DNA from: Fodinibacter sp038330415
GTDB lineage: Bacteria > Actinomycetota > Actinomycetes > Actinomycetales > Dermatophilaceae
Assembly (NCBI GenBank): GCA_038330415.1
Contig: JBBQNZ010000162.1
Coordinates: 1-8,767, forward strand
Direction: 5' to 3'
DNA length: 8,767 bases
Shown in pieces: positions 1-8,727 of this stretch. Positions within the stretch are counted from its first letter, which is position 1, and each line of letters starts with the position of its first letter. The notes beneath the pieces are model-generated. The model was not told the origin of the DNA. It did no database searches and saw only the letters and a list, made by a program, of their open reading frames with translations. Made by a program: the position numbers and the translations under genes.

Positions 1-201
1 GGTCAGCAGCAGCCCCGCCGAGGCGGCGTGGCTGACCTCGGCGGTATGTCGGGTGAGCGACTCCAGGAACTCGATGACGTCGAAGTCGTCGACGAGGGTG
101 TCAGCCACCTCGACGAAGACCTCGGCCAGTCGGTCAACGGCAATCATGCTGTCCGGCCTCTCGCTCGTGTGGCGCGCCAGCGCGTCGCTGCTGTGGGTCA
201 T
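1..201 (-). CDS. GAF-ANTAR type regulator, N-terminal part (runs off window)
   Basis: Only the first 67 codons are present; the gene continues beyond base 1. The visible protein has an 18-residue polar leader. It then reads MIAVDRLAEVFVEVADTL followed by VDDFDVIEFLESLTRHTAEV and SAGLLL, the characteristic opening of actinobacterial GAF-plus-ANTAR proteins, where the first helix leads into the GAF sensor domain. In this family a C-terminal ANTAR domain binds RNA hairpins and acts as an antiterminator; that part lies outside the window, so ANTAR is inferred. The start at 201 forms an ATGA overlap with the stop of the upstream GAF-ANTAR gene, which implies translational coupling. A second start at 147 (Met19) has a GAGAGG about 9 bases upstream and is a real alternative, because homology-like sequence begins right there. 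The family call is fairly safe and the exact start is not. Confidence 0.75.
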   Translation of the reverse strand, partial: MTHSSDALARHTSERPDSMIAVDRLAEVFVEVADTLVDDFDVIEFLESLTRHTAEVSHAASAGLLLT

Positions 202-977
202 GTGGTGTCCCGGTCAAGGGTGAGTTTACCGGCGACGATGTCCCTGGCTACCTCGGCGATGGGCCGCTCCTGCGCGTAGGAGTGCGCCCGCAGGCGTGCC
301 ATGGACTCGTCGACGCCGACACCGAGGTCGACCATCAGCATCCCCTGCGCCTGGTAGACCTCCAGGCGGGGCGCGAGCGCGTCGTCCAGGTCGGGCGAGG
401 AGCGGTCGTCCCCGACCCGCGCCTGCCCGTCGACCAGCAGGCCCATGGCGACGTCGGCGAACGTGAACGCCCGGGTGAGGGCGTCGTCGGTGAGTGACCC
501 GGTCTCGGTGCGGTAGATGTCGAGCGCCCCCGCGCGAGCGGTGCCGACCTGGAGGGGGAACGCGAAGATGGCTCGAACTCCGTGCTCACGTGCTGCCGGC
601 GCGTAGCCCGGCCAGCGATGGGCGCCGTGGTGGTCGAGGTCGGGCACGAGCACCGGCCGGCCGCTGGTGTAGGCGTCGATGCAGGGTCCTTCGCCGGCGG
701 TGAACTGCAGCTCTTCGAGCGCCCGGCTGCGGGCGTCGGATGCCGCGACGATGCCCCCTCCGTTGTGGTCGTCGGTGAGCAGGCTGACCCCGACTCCGGT
801 GGCCGGCAGGGTCCGCGTCAGGGCCGAGCAGAGCCGGTGCATCCGACCGGAGGCACCCGGGGGGACTCGTGCGCCGACCGGCTCGTCATCGATGAGCCGG
901 TTGACCTGTGCCGCTCGCTCCGCCGCCGCGCGCCGCCCGGGGTCATCCACGACGACCACCGGACGCGGTGACGGCAC
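198..977 (-). CDS. GAF and ANTAR domain-containing regulator
   Basis: A 259-residue cytoplasmic signalling protein. Residues about 45-185 form a GAF domain, with the typical FTAGEGPC segment at 92-99, VLVPDL at 109-114, and a hydrophobic FAFPLQVG strand at 138-145. Residues about 200-255 match ANTAR: VYQAQGMLMVDLGV at 207-220, then helices with MARLRAHSYA and IAEVARDIVAG. In this family the GAF domain senses a ligand or partner, and ANTAR binds paired RNA hairpins to prevent transcription termination. The ligand and RNA target are not visible here. The start is GTG at 977, since no in-frame ATG lies upstream before the reading frame leaves recognisable protein. No good Shine-Dalgarno sequence precedes it. 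The strong GAGGAG at 1026-1031 instead serves an out-of-frame ATG at 1020. The stop overlaps the start of a second GAF-ANTAR gene, so the two are probably one transcript. Confidence 0.9.
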   Translation of the reverse strand: MPSPRPVVVVDDPGRRAAAERAAQVNRLIDDEPVGARVPPGASGRMHRLCSALTRTLPATGVGVSLLTDDHNGGGIVAASDARSRALEELQFTAGEGPCIDAYTSGRPVLVPDLDHHGAHRWPGYAPAAREHGVRAIFAFPLQVGTARAGALDIYRTETGSLTDDALTRAFTFADVAMGLLVDGQARVGDDRSSPDLDDALAPRLEVYQAQGMLMVDLGVGVDESMARLRAHSYAQERPIAEVARDIVAGKLTLDRDTT

Positions 978-1020
978 GGCATCCGCGCGGCGAGGGCGTG
1001 GTCCGGGGCCCCTCGCGCAT
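943..1020 (-). other. Possible upstream ORF (25 codons) overlapping the GAF-ANTAR start
   Basis: An ATG at 1020 is preceded by GAGGAG (1026-1031) at a 5-base spacing, the best ribosome binding site near the GAF-ANTAR gene. It opens a 25-codon Arg/Pro/Gly-rich frame ending in TGA at 943-945, so it overlaps the GTG start of the regulator by 35 bases in another frame. The peptide resembles nothing I know. It could be a leader peptide that couples translation to the regulator. It could be the true N-terminus separated by a sequencing frameshift, or chance. Only the ATG, binding site and stop are seen; a function is inferred. Confidence 0.3.
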
Positions 1021-1042
1021 GCGCTCTCCTCGGACTGTGACG

Positions 1043-1060
1043 GGTGGCTCGAGAGTCACC
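1043..1060. promoter_or_regulatory. 18-bp imperfect dyad upstream of the GAF-ANTAR gene
   Basis: GGTGGCTC and GAGTCACC flank a 2-base centre, 7 of 8 arm positions being complementary. It sits just upstream of the GAGGAG at 1026-1031. An alternative pairing, GTGAC (1037-1041) with GTCAC (1055-1059), uses the same bases with an outer GGAC/GTCC. This could be a DNA operator or a leader RNA hairpin for the GAF-ANTAR transcript. No protein partner can be named and no run of T follows. Confidence 0.3.
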
Positions 1061-1129
1061 GGGGTCCGGGGCGACACATTCTGTGGTTGTGACGATACCG
1101 CCAGTTCATCAGGTCGAGGCGGGACCCGC

Positions 1130-1160
1130 TGCCGGCCGCCGCGATCGGGCGGTGCCGGCA
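1130..1160 (-). terminator. GC-rich hairpin, possible terminator of the transglycosylase gene
   Basis: TGCCGG (1130-1135) pairs with CCGGCA (1155-1160), and CCGCC (1136-1140) pairs with GGCGG (1148-1152). This gives an 11-bp stem with a 2-base bulge and a 7-base loop. It lies about 45 bases past the stop of the transglycosylase gene and before the next minus-strand gene, where a terminator is expected. No U tract follows, which is common in high-GC actinobacteria but makes the call uncertain. Confidence 0.45.
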
Positions 1161-1203
1161 CATCCGGGTGGGCCGAATTCGGCGTCGGGTGGCAACCGCG
1201 CCG

Positions 1204-2343
1204 TCAGTACCAGTGCGGGGACCGGGCCAGCCAGGTGTTGTAGGTGGCGCACGGTGAGCCGTAGACCTGCTTGATGTAACCCATGCCCCACTGGATCTGG
1301 GTGGCCGGGTTGGTGAGCCAGTCGCTCCCGGCGCTGGCCATCTTCCAGCCGGGCAGCGCCTGCGGGATGCCGTAGGCACCCGACGACGGGTTCGCGGCAC
1401 TCCAGCTCCACCCGGACTCGCCGTTCCAGAGGTTGACCAGGCACGGGAACTGGGTGGCGTCCCAGCCGAAGGACGCCATCTTCGACAGGGCGATCTGCTG
1501 GGCGGCCCGAGGGCCACCCTTGGCGGACTGAACGCCGACCAGGGTCGTCGTGGCGAGCCGGGCGGCGGCCTCGCGCTGGTTGACCAGCGTGGCGGCGCTC
1601 TTCTGCAGGGTGGCCAGGCGGGCGGCAAGCTTCTCCTGCTGGGTCGCCAGCGTGGCGGCCTCGGCGCCGGCCCGCTGGGCCTCCTTCTTCGCGGCGGCGA
1701 CCTGGTCGGTGGCGTCCTGGGCCGCGGCGTCGCGGGCGTTGCGGGCGGTGACGAGCAGCCGCTCCTGGGTGGCGGCGTCCTGCGCGGCCGACGTGGCGGC
1801 GTCGAGGTCGTCGCGCACCCGGTGCGCGTTGTGGTCGATGACCACCACGAGGTCGGACATCACCCCGGGGGGCGCCAACACCAAGGTGGTGAGGTCCTGC
1901 AGGTCGCCACCTTGCATGTAGAGCTCGGCCGCCGTGCCGGACAGCGAACGGTCGGCGTTGTCGCGGGCCGCGCGCGCCGTCGCCAGGTTGGCGGTGGCCT
2001 GCACCAGGGCCTCCTCCGCGTCGGCCAGCGACTGGGCGGCCTGCTCCTGGGCGGCCACCGACTGGGCGACCTCCTCCTGCAGCGTCTCGAGCCGCGCCTC
2101 GGCGGCCTTGACCTGCACGTTGATGGCTGCCACCTCCTTGGCGGCGGCCGCGGCGGCATCCTTGGCCTTCTTCACCTCCGCGGCGGTCGGCACCGACGGG
2201 ATCGGGTTCGGGGTGGGCTTGCTCGCTACGGGCACCACTGGTGGGGCGAGGGGTGCAGCGGCTGCGGCGTCGGTGCAGGGCACGACGGCCACCGCGAGTG
2301 CGGCGACCACCGCACCGGTCCGGGCCCGACGCGTCAGACGCAT
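1204..2343 (-). CDS. Secreted coiled-coil protein with C-terminal lytic transglycosylase-like domain
   Basis: A 379-residue exported protein, probably a peptidoglycan-remodelling enzyme. The start at 2343 opens a classical signal peptide: MRLTRR, a hydrophobic stretch at 11-22, and an AAAAAP cleavage region near residue 30. A Pro-rich spacer follows at 31-53. An Ala/Gln/Glu-rich coiled coil covers about 55-265, broken near 140-175, as in the N-terminal regions of PcsB/RipA-type cell wall hydrolases. The C-terminal 90 residues resemble the aggregation-promoting-factor/transglycosylase fold: LWNGESGW carries the likely catalytic Glu309, GAYGIPQ is at 322-328, and WGMGYI and YNTWL follow. Cys301 and Cys365 could form a disulphide outside the cell. 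An ATG 12 codons upstream (2379) is in frame but lacks a binding site and would put polar residues ahead of the signal peptide, so I prefer 2343. No LysM or NlpC/P60 domain is seen. It is separated from the kinase upstream by 60 bases. Confidence 0.85.
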   Translation of the reverse strand: MRLTRRARTGAVVAALAVAVVPCTDAAAAAPLAPPVVPVASKPTPNPIPSVPTAAEVKKAKDAAAAAAKEVAAINVQVKAAEARLETLQEEVAQSVAAQEQAAQSLADAEEALVQATANLATARAARDNADRSLSGTAAELYMQGGDLQDLTTLVLAPPGVMSDLVVVIDHNAHRVRDDLDAATSAAQDAATQERLLVTARNARDAAAQDATDQVAAAKKEAQRAGAEAATLATQQEKLAARLATLQKSAATLVNQREAAARLATTTLVGVQSAKGGPRAAQQIALSKMASFGWDATQFPCLVNLWNGESGWSWSAANPSSGAYGIPQALPGWKMASAGSDWLTNPATQIQWGMGYIKQVYGSPCATYNTWLARSPHWY

Positions 2344-2346
2344 TCT

Positions 2347-2366
2347 CGAATCATCCCCCCGATTCG
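2347..2366 (-). promoter_or_regulatory. Hairpin presenting the ribosome binding site of the transglycosylase gene
   Basis: In the minus-strand mRNA, CGAAUC and GAUUCG form a 6-bp stem around the loop GGGGGGAU. The purine-rich Shine-Dalgarno sequence is therefore in the loop, and the stem ends 3 bases before the ATG at 2343. The linear distance from the G run to the ATG is 11 bases, rather long; folding would shorten it. This might expose or hide the site depending on ligand, protein or temperature. Just upstream a second small inverted repeat, GGCAG-TC-CTGCC, occupies 2366-2377. Confidence 0.35.
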
Positions 2367-2403
2367 GCAGTCCTGCCATGACTCGGACGAACTAGCAGCA
2401 GTG

Positions 2404-4008
2404 TTACTCGCCACGCACCCGTCCCGCGTTGTGCCGGGCGTACAGGCCGTGGGTGCGCCGGTAGATGTCGCGGAACGCCGCGTACTGCCGGTCGTGCACC
2501 TCTGCGGCGGCCGGGTCGGGGGTGTAGGTGGCCGCGACCCGCACCCTCGACGGCACCTGTGCCCAGTCGAGCGCGCCGACCCCGATGGCGGCGAGCAGCG
2601 CGGCTCCGCGGGCGTTTGCCACGACCGGTTCGGCGACCTGGAGCACCGGGGTCTGCAGCACGTCGGCCATCGTCTGGCACCACAGGGCCGAGCTGGCCCC
2701 ACCGCCGATGAAGCGCAGTGAGGAGAACCCGTCGGGCTGCCCGCGCCGGGTGAAGCGCTCGACCGCCTCCAGCATCCAGCGGGTGTTGAGCGCGATGCCC
2801 TCGAAGACGCTGCGGGCCAGGTCGGCGCGGGTGGTCGACAGTGAGACGTTGAACCAGCCGCCGCGCACCGTCTCGTCGTCGACCGGGGTGCGCTCGCCGT
2901 TGAGCCACGGGGTGAACACGACGCCGTTGCACCCCGGGGGCGCGCTCTCCGCCAGGGCGTTGAGGCGCTCGAGGGCGTCGGCCGGCCGGGGCGCGGCGTC
3001 GAGCATGCCGTCCTGCGCGTAGACCACCGAGTCGAGCAGCCAGTCGACGGCCTTGCCGGCGACGTCCTGCACCGTCGCGACCCAGTAGGTGCCGGGCACG
3101 ACGGAGGGCAGCGAGGCGATGTTGTGCCGGATGTCGGTGCGCTTGAACGGCACGTGGCAGCTCAGCCACGCCGACGTGCCGACGTAGAGGTGGGCGTCGT
3201 AGGGCTCGGTGGCGCCGGCGCCCACGGCCGCCGCGGTGGTGTCGCCGGTGCCGGCGACGACGCGCACGCCCTCGGGCAGCCCCAGCTCTGCGGCCACGCC
3301 GGGCAGCATCGTGCCGACCACGCTGGCGGGCGGCACCAGCTCGGGCAGCCGGTCGACGTCGAGGCCGCAGCGGGCGGCCAGCGTGGGGTCCCACACGACC
3401 GCGGACGGGTCGCGGTTGTCGGTGCACCAGCGCAGCACGGCGGTGTCCCAGCCGGCGACGGCGCGCCCGGTCAGCCGCATCGTCAGGTACTCGGGCACGT
3501 CGAGCAGCCAGGTCGCGGCGGCATCCGCCTCGGGCCGTTCGTGGCGCAGCCACGCGGCCTGGCCCACGGGGTCCTTGCCGGTGCGGGTCGGCACGCCCCC
3601 GGTGAGTGACAGCCAGTGCCGCAGGGCCAGCGCGTTGTAGCCGCCGGGCACACGCAGCCCTCCGCCGGTGAGCTGCTGGGAGTAGCGCGCTCCACGGGCG
3701 TCCATCCAGGTCAGCGCCGGATGGACGTGCCGCCCGTGCGCGTCGACCGGCACCAGCCCGCCCCACTGGCTGCTCATGCAGATGGCGGTGACCCGCCCGT
3801 ACTCGCTCGGATGCCGGTCGCGCAGTCGGCGGCTCGCCGCCACGATCGCTCGCCACCACTCGTCGGGGTCCTGCTCGGCGCCCCCGCCCGGCAGGAGCCG
3901 CAGGTCCACCGTCTCCTTCTCGTGGGCGACGAGGACCCCGTCGGTGCCGGCGAGCGCCACCCGCGGCCCCCCGGTGCCGAGGTCGACGCCGAGGACGACG
4001 TCGTTCAC
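2404..4008 (-). CDS. FGGY-family carbohydrate kinase
   Basis: A 534-residue ATP-dependent kinase, expected to phosphorylate a ketose or polyol in the cytoplasm; family members are usually 480-550 residues. The N-terminal phosphate motif GVDLGTGGPRV is at 7-17. LTWMDAR lies at 99-105, and GTGDTTAA (253-260) carries the probable catalytic base Asp256. LYVGTSAWL (274-282) and PWLNGERTP (367-375) follow. The C-terminal FGGY signature region is FIGGGASSALWCQTMADVLQ at 433-452. The sugar-facing segment at 79-89 reads SSQWGGLVPVD instead of the MHG type of xylulokinases, so naming it xylulokinase would be unsafe. The GTG start at 4008 makes a GTGA overlap with the permease stop, indicating coupled translation. 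The open frame extends far upstream, but that stretch is antisense-like Arg/Gly/Pro sequence inside the permease. It is the last gene of the three-gene operon and ends in TAA; no clear terminator follows. Confidence 0.92.
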   Translation of the reverse strand: MNDVVLGVDLGTGGPRVALAGTDGVLVAHEKETVDLRLLPGGGAEQDPDEWWRAIVAASRRLRDRHPSEYGRVTAICMSSQWGGLVPVDAHGRHVHPALTWMDARGARYSQQLTGGGLRVPGGYNALALRHWLSLTGGVPTRTGKDPVGQAAWLRHERPEADAAATWLLDVPEYLTMRLTGRAVAGWDTAVLRWCTDNRDPSAVVWDPTLAARCGLDVDRLPELVPPASVVGTMLPGVAAELGLPEGVRVVAGTGDTTAAAVGAGATEPYDAHLYVGTSAWLSCHVPFKRTDIRHNIASLPSVVPGTYWVATVQDVAGKAVDWLLDSVVYAQDGMLDAAPRPADALERLNALAESAPPGCNGVVFTPWLNGERTPVDDETVRGGWFNVSLSTTRADLARSVFEGIALNTRWMLEAVERFTRRGQPDGFSSLRFIGGGASSALWCQTMADVLQTPVLQVAEPVVANARGAALLAAIGVGALDWAQVPSRVRVAATYTPDPAAAEVHDRQYAAFRDIYRRTHGLYARHNAGRVRGE

Positions 4009-5232
4009 GGGGTCGCGCGCCGCGCGGCGCTGCTCTCGTCGTCGCGGTGCGACCCGCCGTGCGAGGGCAGCCGGCTCGCCACGATCACGCCCGGCACCGC
4101 CAGCAGGGCGAACGCCCCCAGGGCGAGGTAGGGGTTGCCCACGACGACCTGCACGACCAGCACGAGGATGGCGCCGCCGAGGTTGCCGGCCAGCAGCAGG
4201 AAGCCCGTCGCCGTGGCGGCCCGTTCGGGTCCGGCCTCGAGCTCGGACCAGTCCAGCGCGATGGGCAGGCCGGCGAGCAGGAAGAAGCCGACCACCGCGA
4301 GCGCGACGGCCACCAGCCACAGGGTCGGGAGGACCGACACCAGCGGGAAGGTGACGACGGCGAGCACCGTCGTGATGAGCAGCACGGTGCGCCGCCGGTC
4401 GCGCCGGGCGGCGAGGTCTGGCAGCACGGCGGTGCCGACCAGGCCGGCGATGGTGGTCGTCGCGATGATGGTGCCGCCGGCGTTGGGCATGCCGAGGTCG
4501 GCCAGGATCGGGTCGAGCCAGGTGGCCAGCGCGTTGAACAGGCCGACGCCGACGAAGAGCATGGCGGCGAGCTTGAGCAGGAGGCGGTCGTGCCGCAGCC
4601 AGCTCAGCGACGGTGCCGGGCCGGCATCCGGGGCGAAGGCGGGCGGCACCAGCGCGAGGGCGACGACGAGGGCGATGGCTCCGACGATCGCGACGGCGGC
4701 GTGCACGCCGAGCAGGAGCGACAGGCCCCCGGCGTCCATCAGCGCACCCGCGGTGGTCGCGGCGACGAGGATGCCGAGGAACTGGGCGCCGCTGCCGACG
4801 GCGATGGCGCGGGTGCGCTCGGTCGCCGGGAACCAGCGGGCAGCGACCTTGGTGGTCGCATTGAGCACCAGCGGCTGGCCCACCGAGAGCACGACCTGGC
4901 CGGCGAGCAGCCAGCCGTAGGAGTCGGGGTTGACCGCCCGCAGCAGCGCGCCGCCGGCGGTGAGCGCCGCACCGGTCGACAGCGCGAGGCCGAACCGCCG
5001 GTCGGCCCAGCGGCCGGCCGGGATCGCGAGCAGCACGTAGAGCACCGGGTTGACGACGGCGAGGTCGCCGATCGCGCCCTCGGAGACGCCGAGCGCGTCG
5101 GCGGCGCGGGTGGTGACGGGGGCGAACGACAGCCAGAGGATCTGGGTCGAGGCGACGAGCGCCGCGAAGGCGAACAGCAGCGCCCAGCGTGCGGTGCGCA
5201 CCCGGTGGTCCAGGCTGCGGACCGGGGCCGCC

Positions 5233-5240
<8 letters not shown>
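4005..5240 (-). CDS. Major facilitator superfamily permease
   Basis: A 411-residue inner-membrane transporter with about 12 hydrophobic segments in two halves, split by the polar stretch near 203-220. Between TM2 and TM3 it has GRWADRRFG (76-84), the MFS motif A with the conserved Asp80. WFPATERTRA at 136-145 follows TM4. That motif and the WLSFAPVTTRAA segment near TM1 (36-48) recall the FLVCR-like branch of the family, whose animal members carry choline-like substrates; this similarity is by eye only. The C-terminus is polar and charged (394-411). The GTG start at 5240 overlaps the end of the aldolase-aminotransferase gene by 8 bases, and the stop overlaps the kinase start by 4. It most likely imports the substrate of the two enzymes. 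Export of a product is possible. Confidence 0.92.
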
Positions 5241-7512
<2,272 letters not shown>

Positions 7513-7516
7513 GGTG

Positions 7517-7521
7517 CCTCC
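7517..7521 (-). promoter_or_regulatory. Ribosome binding site fixing the fusion-enzyme start
   Basis: GGAGG on the minus strand lies 4 bases ahead of the GTG at 7512. The open frame continues upstream to 7710, through the intergenic operator and into tetR on the other strand. This site and the onset of aldolase-like sequence identify 7512 as the true start. Confidence 0.75.
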
Positions 7522-7565
7522 GATCGACGGGCGGGCGGGTCGCCTGAGAGCAAGGGTGCCAGCCA

Positions 7566-7585
7566 GTCTGGACGGATGTCCAGAC
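7566..7585. promoter_or_regulatory. Probable TetR operator: perfect 8-4-8 inverted repeat
   Basis: GTCTGGAC and GTCCAGAC flank the spacer GGAT, a perfect 8-bp dyad. An outer pair, TGCCA (7557-7561) and TGGCA (7589-7593), nests around it with 4- and 3-base gaps. It lies in the 91-base space between the divergent fusion-enzyme gene and tetR, 18 bases from the tetR ATG and 53 from the enzyme GTG. Length, symmetry and position fit a TetR-dimer operator controlling both directions. It overlaps the proposed tetR -35 and spacer, which implies autorepression. On the minus strand its arm includes TGGACA, a possible -35 for the operon, though no convincing -10 follows. Confidence 0.7.
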
Positions 7586-7597
7586 ACTTGGCAGAAT
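7569..7597 (+). promoter_or_regulatory. Candidate promoter of a leaderless tetR transcript
   Basis: TGGACG (7569-7574) and CAGAAT (7592-7597) stand 17 bases apart, each matching 4 of 6 bases of the TTGACA/TATAAT consensus. Six bases separate the -10 from the A of the tetR ATG at 7604, so transcription would begin on or next to the start codon. A leaderless mRNA would explain why the only G-rich run before the ATG is one base away, too close to serve as a Shine-Dalgarno sequence. Confidence 0.45.
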
Positions 7598-7603
7598 CGG
7601 GGT

Positions 7604-8218
7604 ATGCCGATCCGTCCAGCCACCCACCGGGCCCGCGGCCGGGCGCGCCGGGCCGCCCTGCTCGAGGCCGCCGTCGAGGTCATCGCGGAACAGGGCGTCG
7701 CCGGGGCCACGCACCGGGCGATCGCCGCCCGGGCCGGGATGTCGACGTCGACGACGAGCTACTTCTTCTCCTCGCTCGAGCAGCTGGTCGCGGCAGCGCT
7801 GGAGCTGGTGGGTGAGCGCATCGTCGCCCGGGTGGATGCCGTGACGGCCCAGGTCGCCGACGCCGAGCTCGGCCCCCGCGAGGCGATCGACCGGTTCGTC
7901 GACGCGGTGATGTCCGAGCCGGAACCCGACACGGTCGCCCAGTTCGAGATCTACCTCGAGTGCCGTCGACGCCCGCAGCTGCAGCCCACCGCGCACCGGA
8001 TCATGGCGAGCATCGAGCGCGGCGCCGAGGCATCACTGCTCGCGCTGGGCATCGCGGATGCCGACCAGCGGGCGCCGATGGTCGTGGCACTGCTCGACGG
8101 GTTGGCCCTGCACCGGCACGCCCGGCCCCGGCCCTCCGACCGGCAGCTGCTCACCGACGCGCTGTACTCGCTGCACCGCGGGTTCGTGGAGGCCGACGCC
8201 GACGCCGAGCGCTCCTAG
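7604..8218 (+). CDS. TetR-family transcriptional regulator
   Basis: A 204-residue DNA-binding protein of normal TetR length. An Arg-rich N-terminus (residues 2-16) leads into the family helix-turn-helix: LLEAAVEVIAEQGVAGAT, then HRAIAARAGMSTSTTSYFF with the recognition helix at about 46-54, then SSLEQLVAAAL. Residues beyond 70 are a helical ligand/dimer domain with no family-specific signature I can name. Conserved TetR logic predicts a repressor released by a small molecule, probably the substrate or an intermediate of the divergent operon. The 20-bp dyad immediately upstream is its likely operator. The start at 7604 is chosen because the open frame to the left crosses the operator and the fusion gene. 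Its TAG stop shares the tetranucleotide CTAG with the stop of the convergent VOC gene. Confidence 0.92.
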   Translation: MPIRPATHRARGRARRAALLEAAVEVIAEQGVAGATHRAIAARAGMSTSTTSYFFSSLEQLVAAALELVGERIVARVDAVTAQVADAELGPREAIDRFVDAVMSEPEPDTVAQFEIYLECRRRPQLQPTAHRIMASIERGAEASLLALGIADADQRAPMVVALLDGLALHRHARPRPSDRQLLTDALYSLHRGFVEADADAERS

Positions 8219-8727
8219 AGCACCTGGTTGCCGTACATCTCGCCCAGCGGGTCGGCGATGAGCTCGATGCGTGCGCCGTCGGGGTCGCGGAAGTAGACCG
8301 ACACCCCGCTGTGCACCTCGTGCTCGACCCCCGCCTCGGCCAGCCGCTCGACGAGGGTCTGCCACCGCTCGGGCTCGACCGAGATGGCCATGTGGTGCAG
8401 CCCGCCGAGCACCTCGGCGTAGGGCCCGACGTCGAGCCCCGGGAAGTCGAAGAAGGCCAGCAGGTTGGAGTTGCCGATGTCGAAGAAGAAGTGCGACGAG
8501 CCGGGGTAGTCGCGGTTCTCGATCAGCTCGGTGAGCGGGAAGCCGAGCACGTCCTGGTAGAAGCGCACGGTGCGCTCGACGTCGCTGCTCACCAGGGCGG
8601 TGTGGTGCAGGCCGCGAGCGGTGGATGCCGGGCGCACACCGGTGGGGCGCAGGTGGGCCTCGCGGATCTGCTGCCGGCGCGCCTCGAGCTCGGCGGGGGT
8701 GGGCACGGCGGGGTCGGTCGTCGTCAT
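8215..8727 (-). CDS. VOC-family protein (glyoxalase/bleomycin-resistance/dioxygenase fold)
   Basis: A 170-residue cytoplasmic protein with a 38-residue polar, helical N-terminal extension and then one complete VOC domain of two beta-alpha-beta-beta-beta modules. Module 1 starts at LHHTALVSSD (40-49), with FYQDVLGFPL at 57-66 and SSHFFFDIG at 77-85. Module 2 starts at LHHMAISVEP (110-119) and ends with VYFRDPDGARIELIAD at 144-159. His42, His112 and Glu155 are likely metal ligands, as in metal-dependent members. Known families include glyoxalase I, extradiol dioxygenases, epimerases and antibiotic-binding proteins; the sequence does not settle which. The ATG at 8727 has GAGGAG 5 bases upstream (8733-8738), a strong site. 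It is convergent with tetR and has its own upstream region, so it is probably not part of the sugar operon. Confidence 0.88.
   Translation of the reverse strand: MTTTDPAVPTPAELEARRQQIREAHLRPTGVRPASTARGLHHTALVSSDVERTVRFYQDVLGFPLTELIENRDYPGSSHFFFDIGNSNLLAFFDFPGLDVGPYAEVLGGLHHMAISVEPERWQTLVERLAEAGVEHEVHSGVSVYFRDPDGARIELIADPLGEMYGNQVL

Noticed and set aside
1172..1183. Perfect 12-bp palindrome GCCGAATTCGGC after the transglycosylase stop
   Set aside because: As RNA it gives only a 4-bp stem with a 4-base loop. The stronger hairpin at 1130-1160 is the better terminator candidate, and the palindrome alone shows no further support as an operator.
2269..2280. Cysteine near the end of the transglycosylase signal peptide (VVPC) as a lipoprotein site
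   Set aside because: Pro directly before Cys does not fit the lipobox, and a good signal peptidase I site (AAAAAP) follows.
2351..3859. A 502-codon open frame on the minus strand inside the kinase
   Set aside because: Another frame of the FGGY kinase gene, Arg/Ala/Gly-rich, with no family motif.
4009..4320. A 104-codon N-terminal extension of the kinase
   Set aside because: It lies wholly within the permease gene and is low-complexity Arg/Gly/Pro sequence; the phosphate motif begins six residues after the GTG at 4008.
7541..7563. CTGAGAG followed by GGGTGCC, recalling thiamine or glycine riboswitch motifs
   Set aside because: The element order and surrounding helices are absent, and the whole intergenic space is only 91 bases, too short for either aptamer plus a start region.
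7554..7582. A conventional -35/-10 promoter for the operon using TGGACA on the minus strand
   Set aside because: Hexamers at 17-19 base spacing are GC-rich and match the -10 consensus poorly, so only the -35-like half could be supported.
7513..7710. A 66-codon N-terminal extension of the fusion enzyme
   Set aside because: It would translate the operator region and the antisense of tetR; GGAGG and the onset of aldolase sequence support the GTG at 7512.
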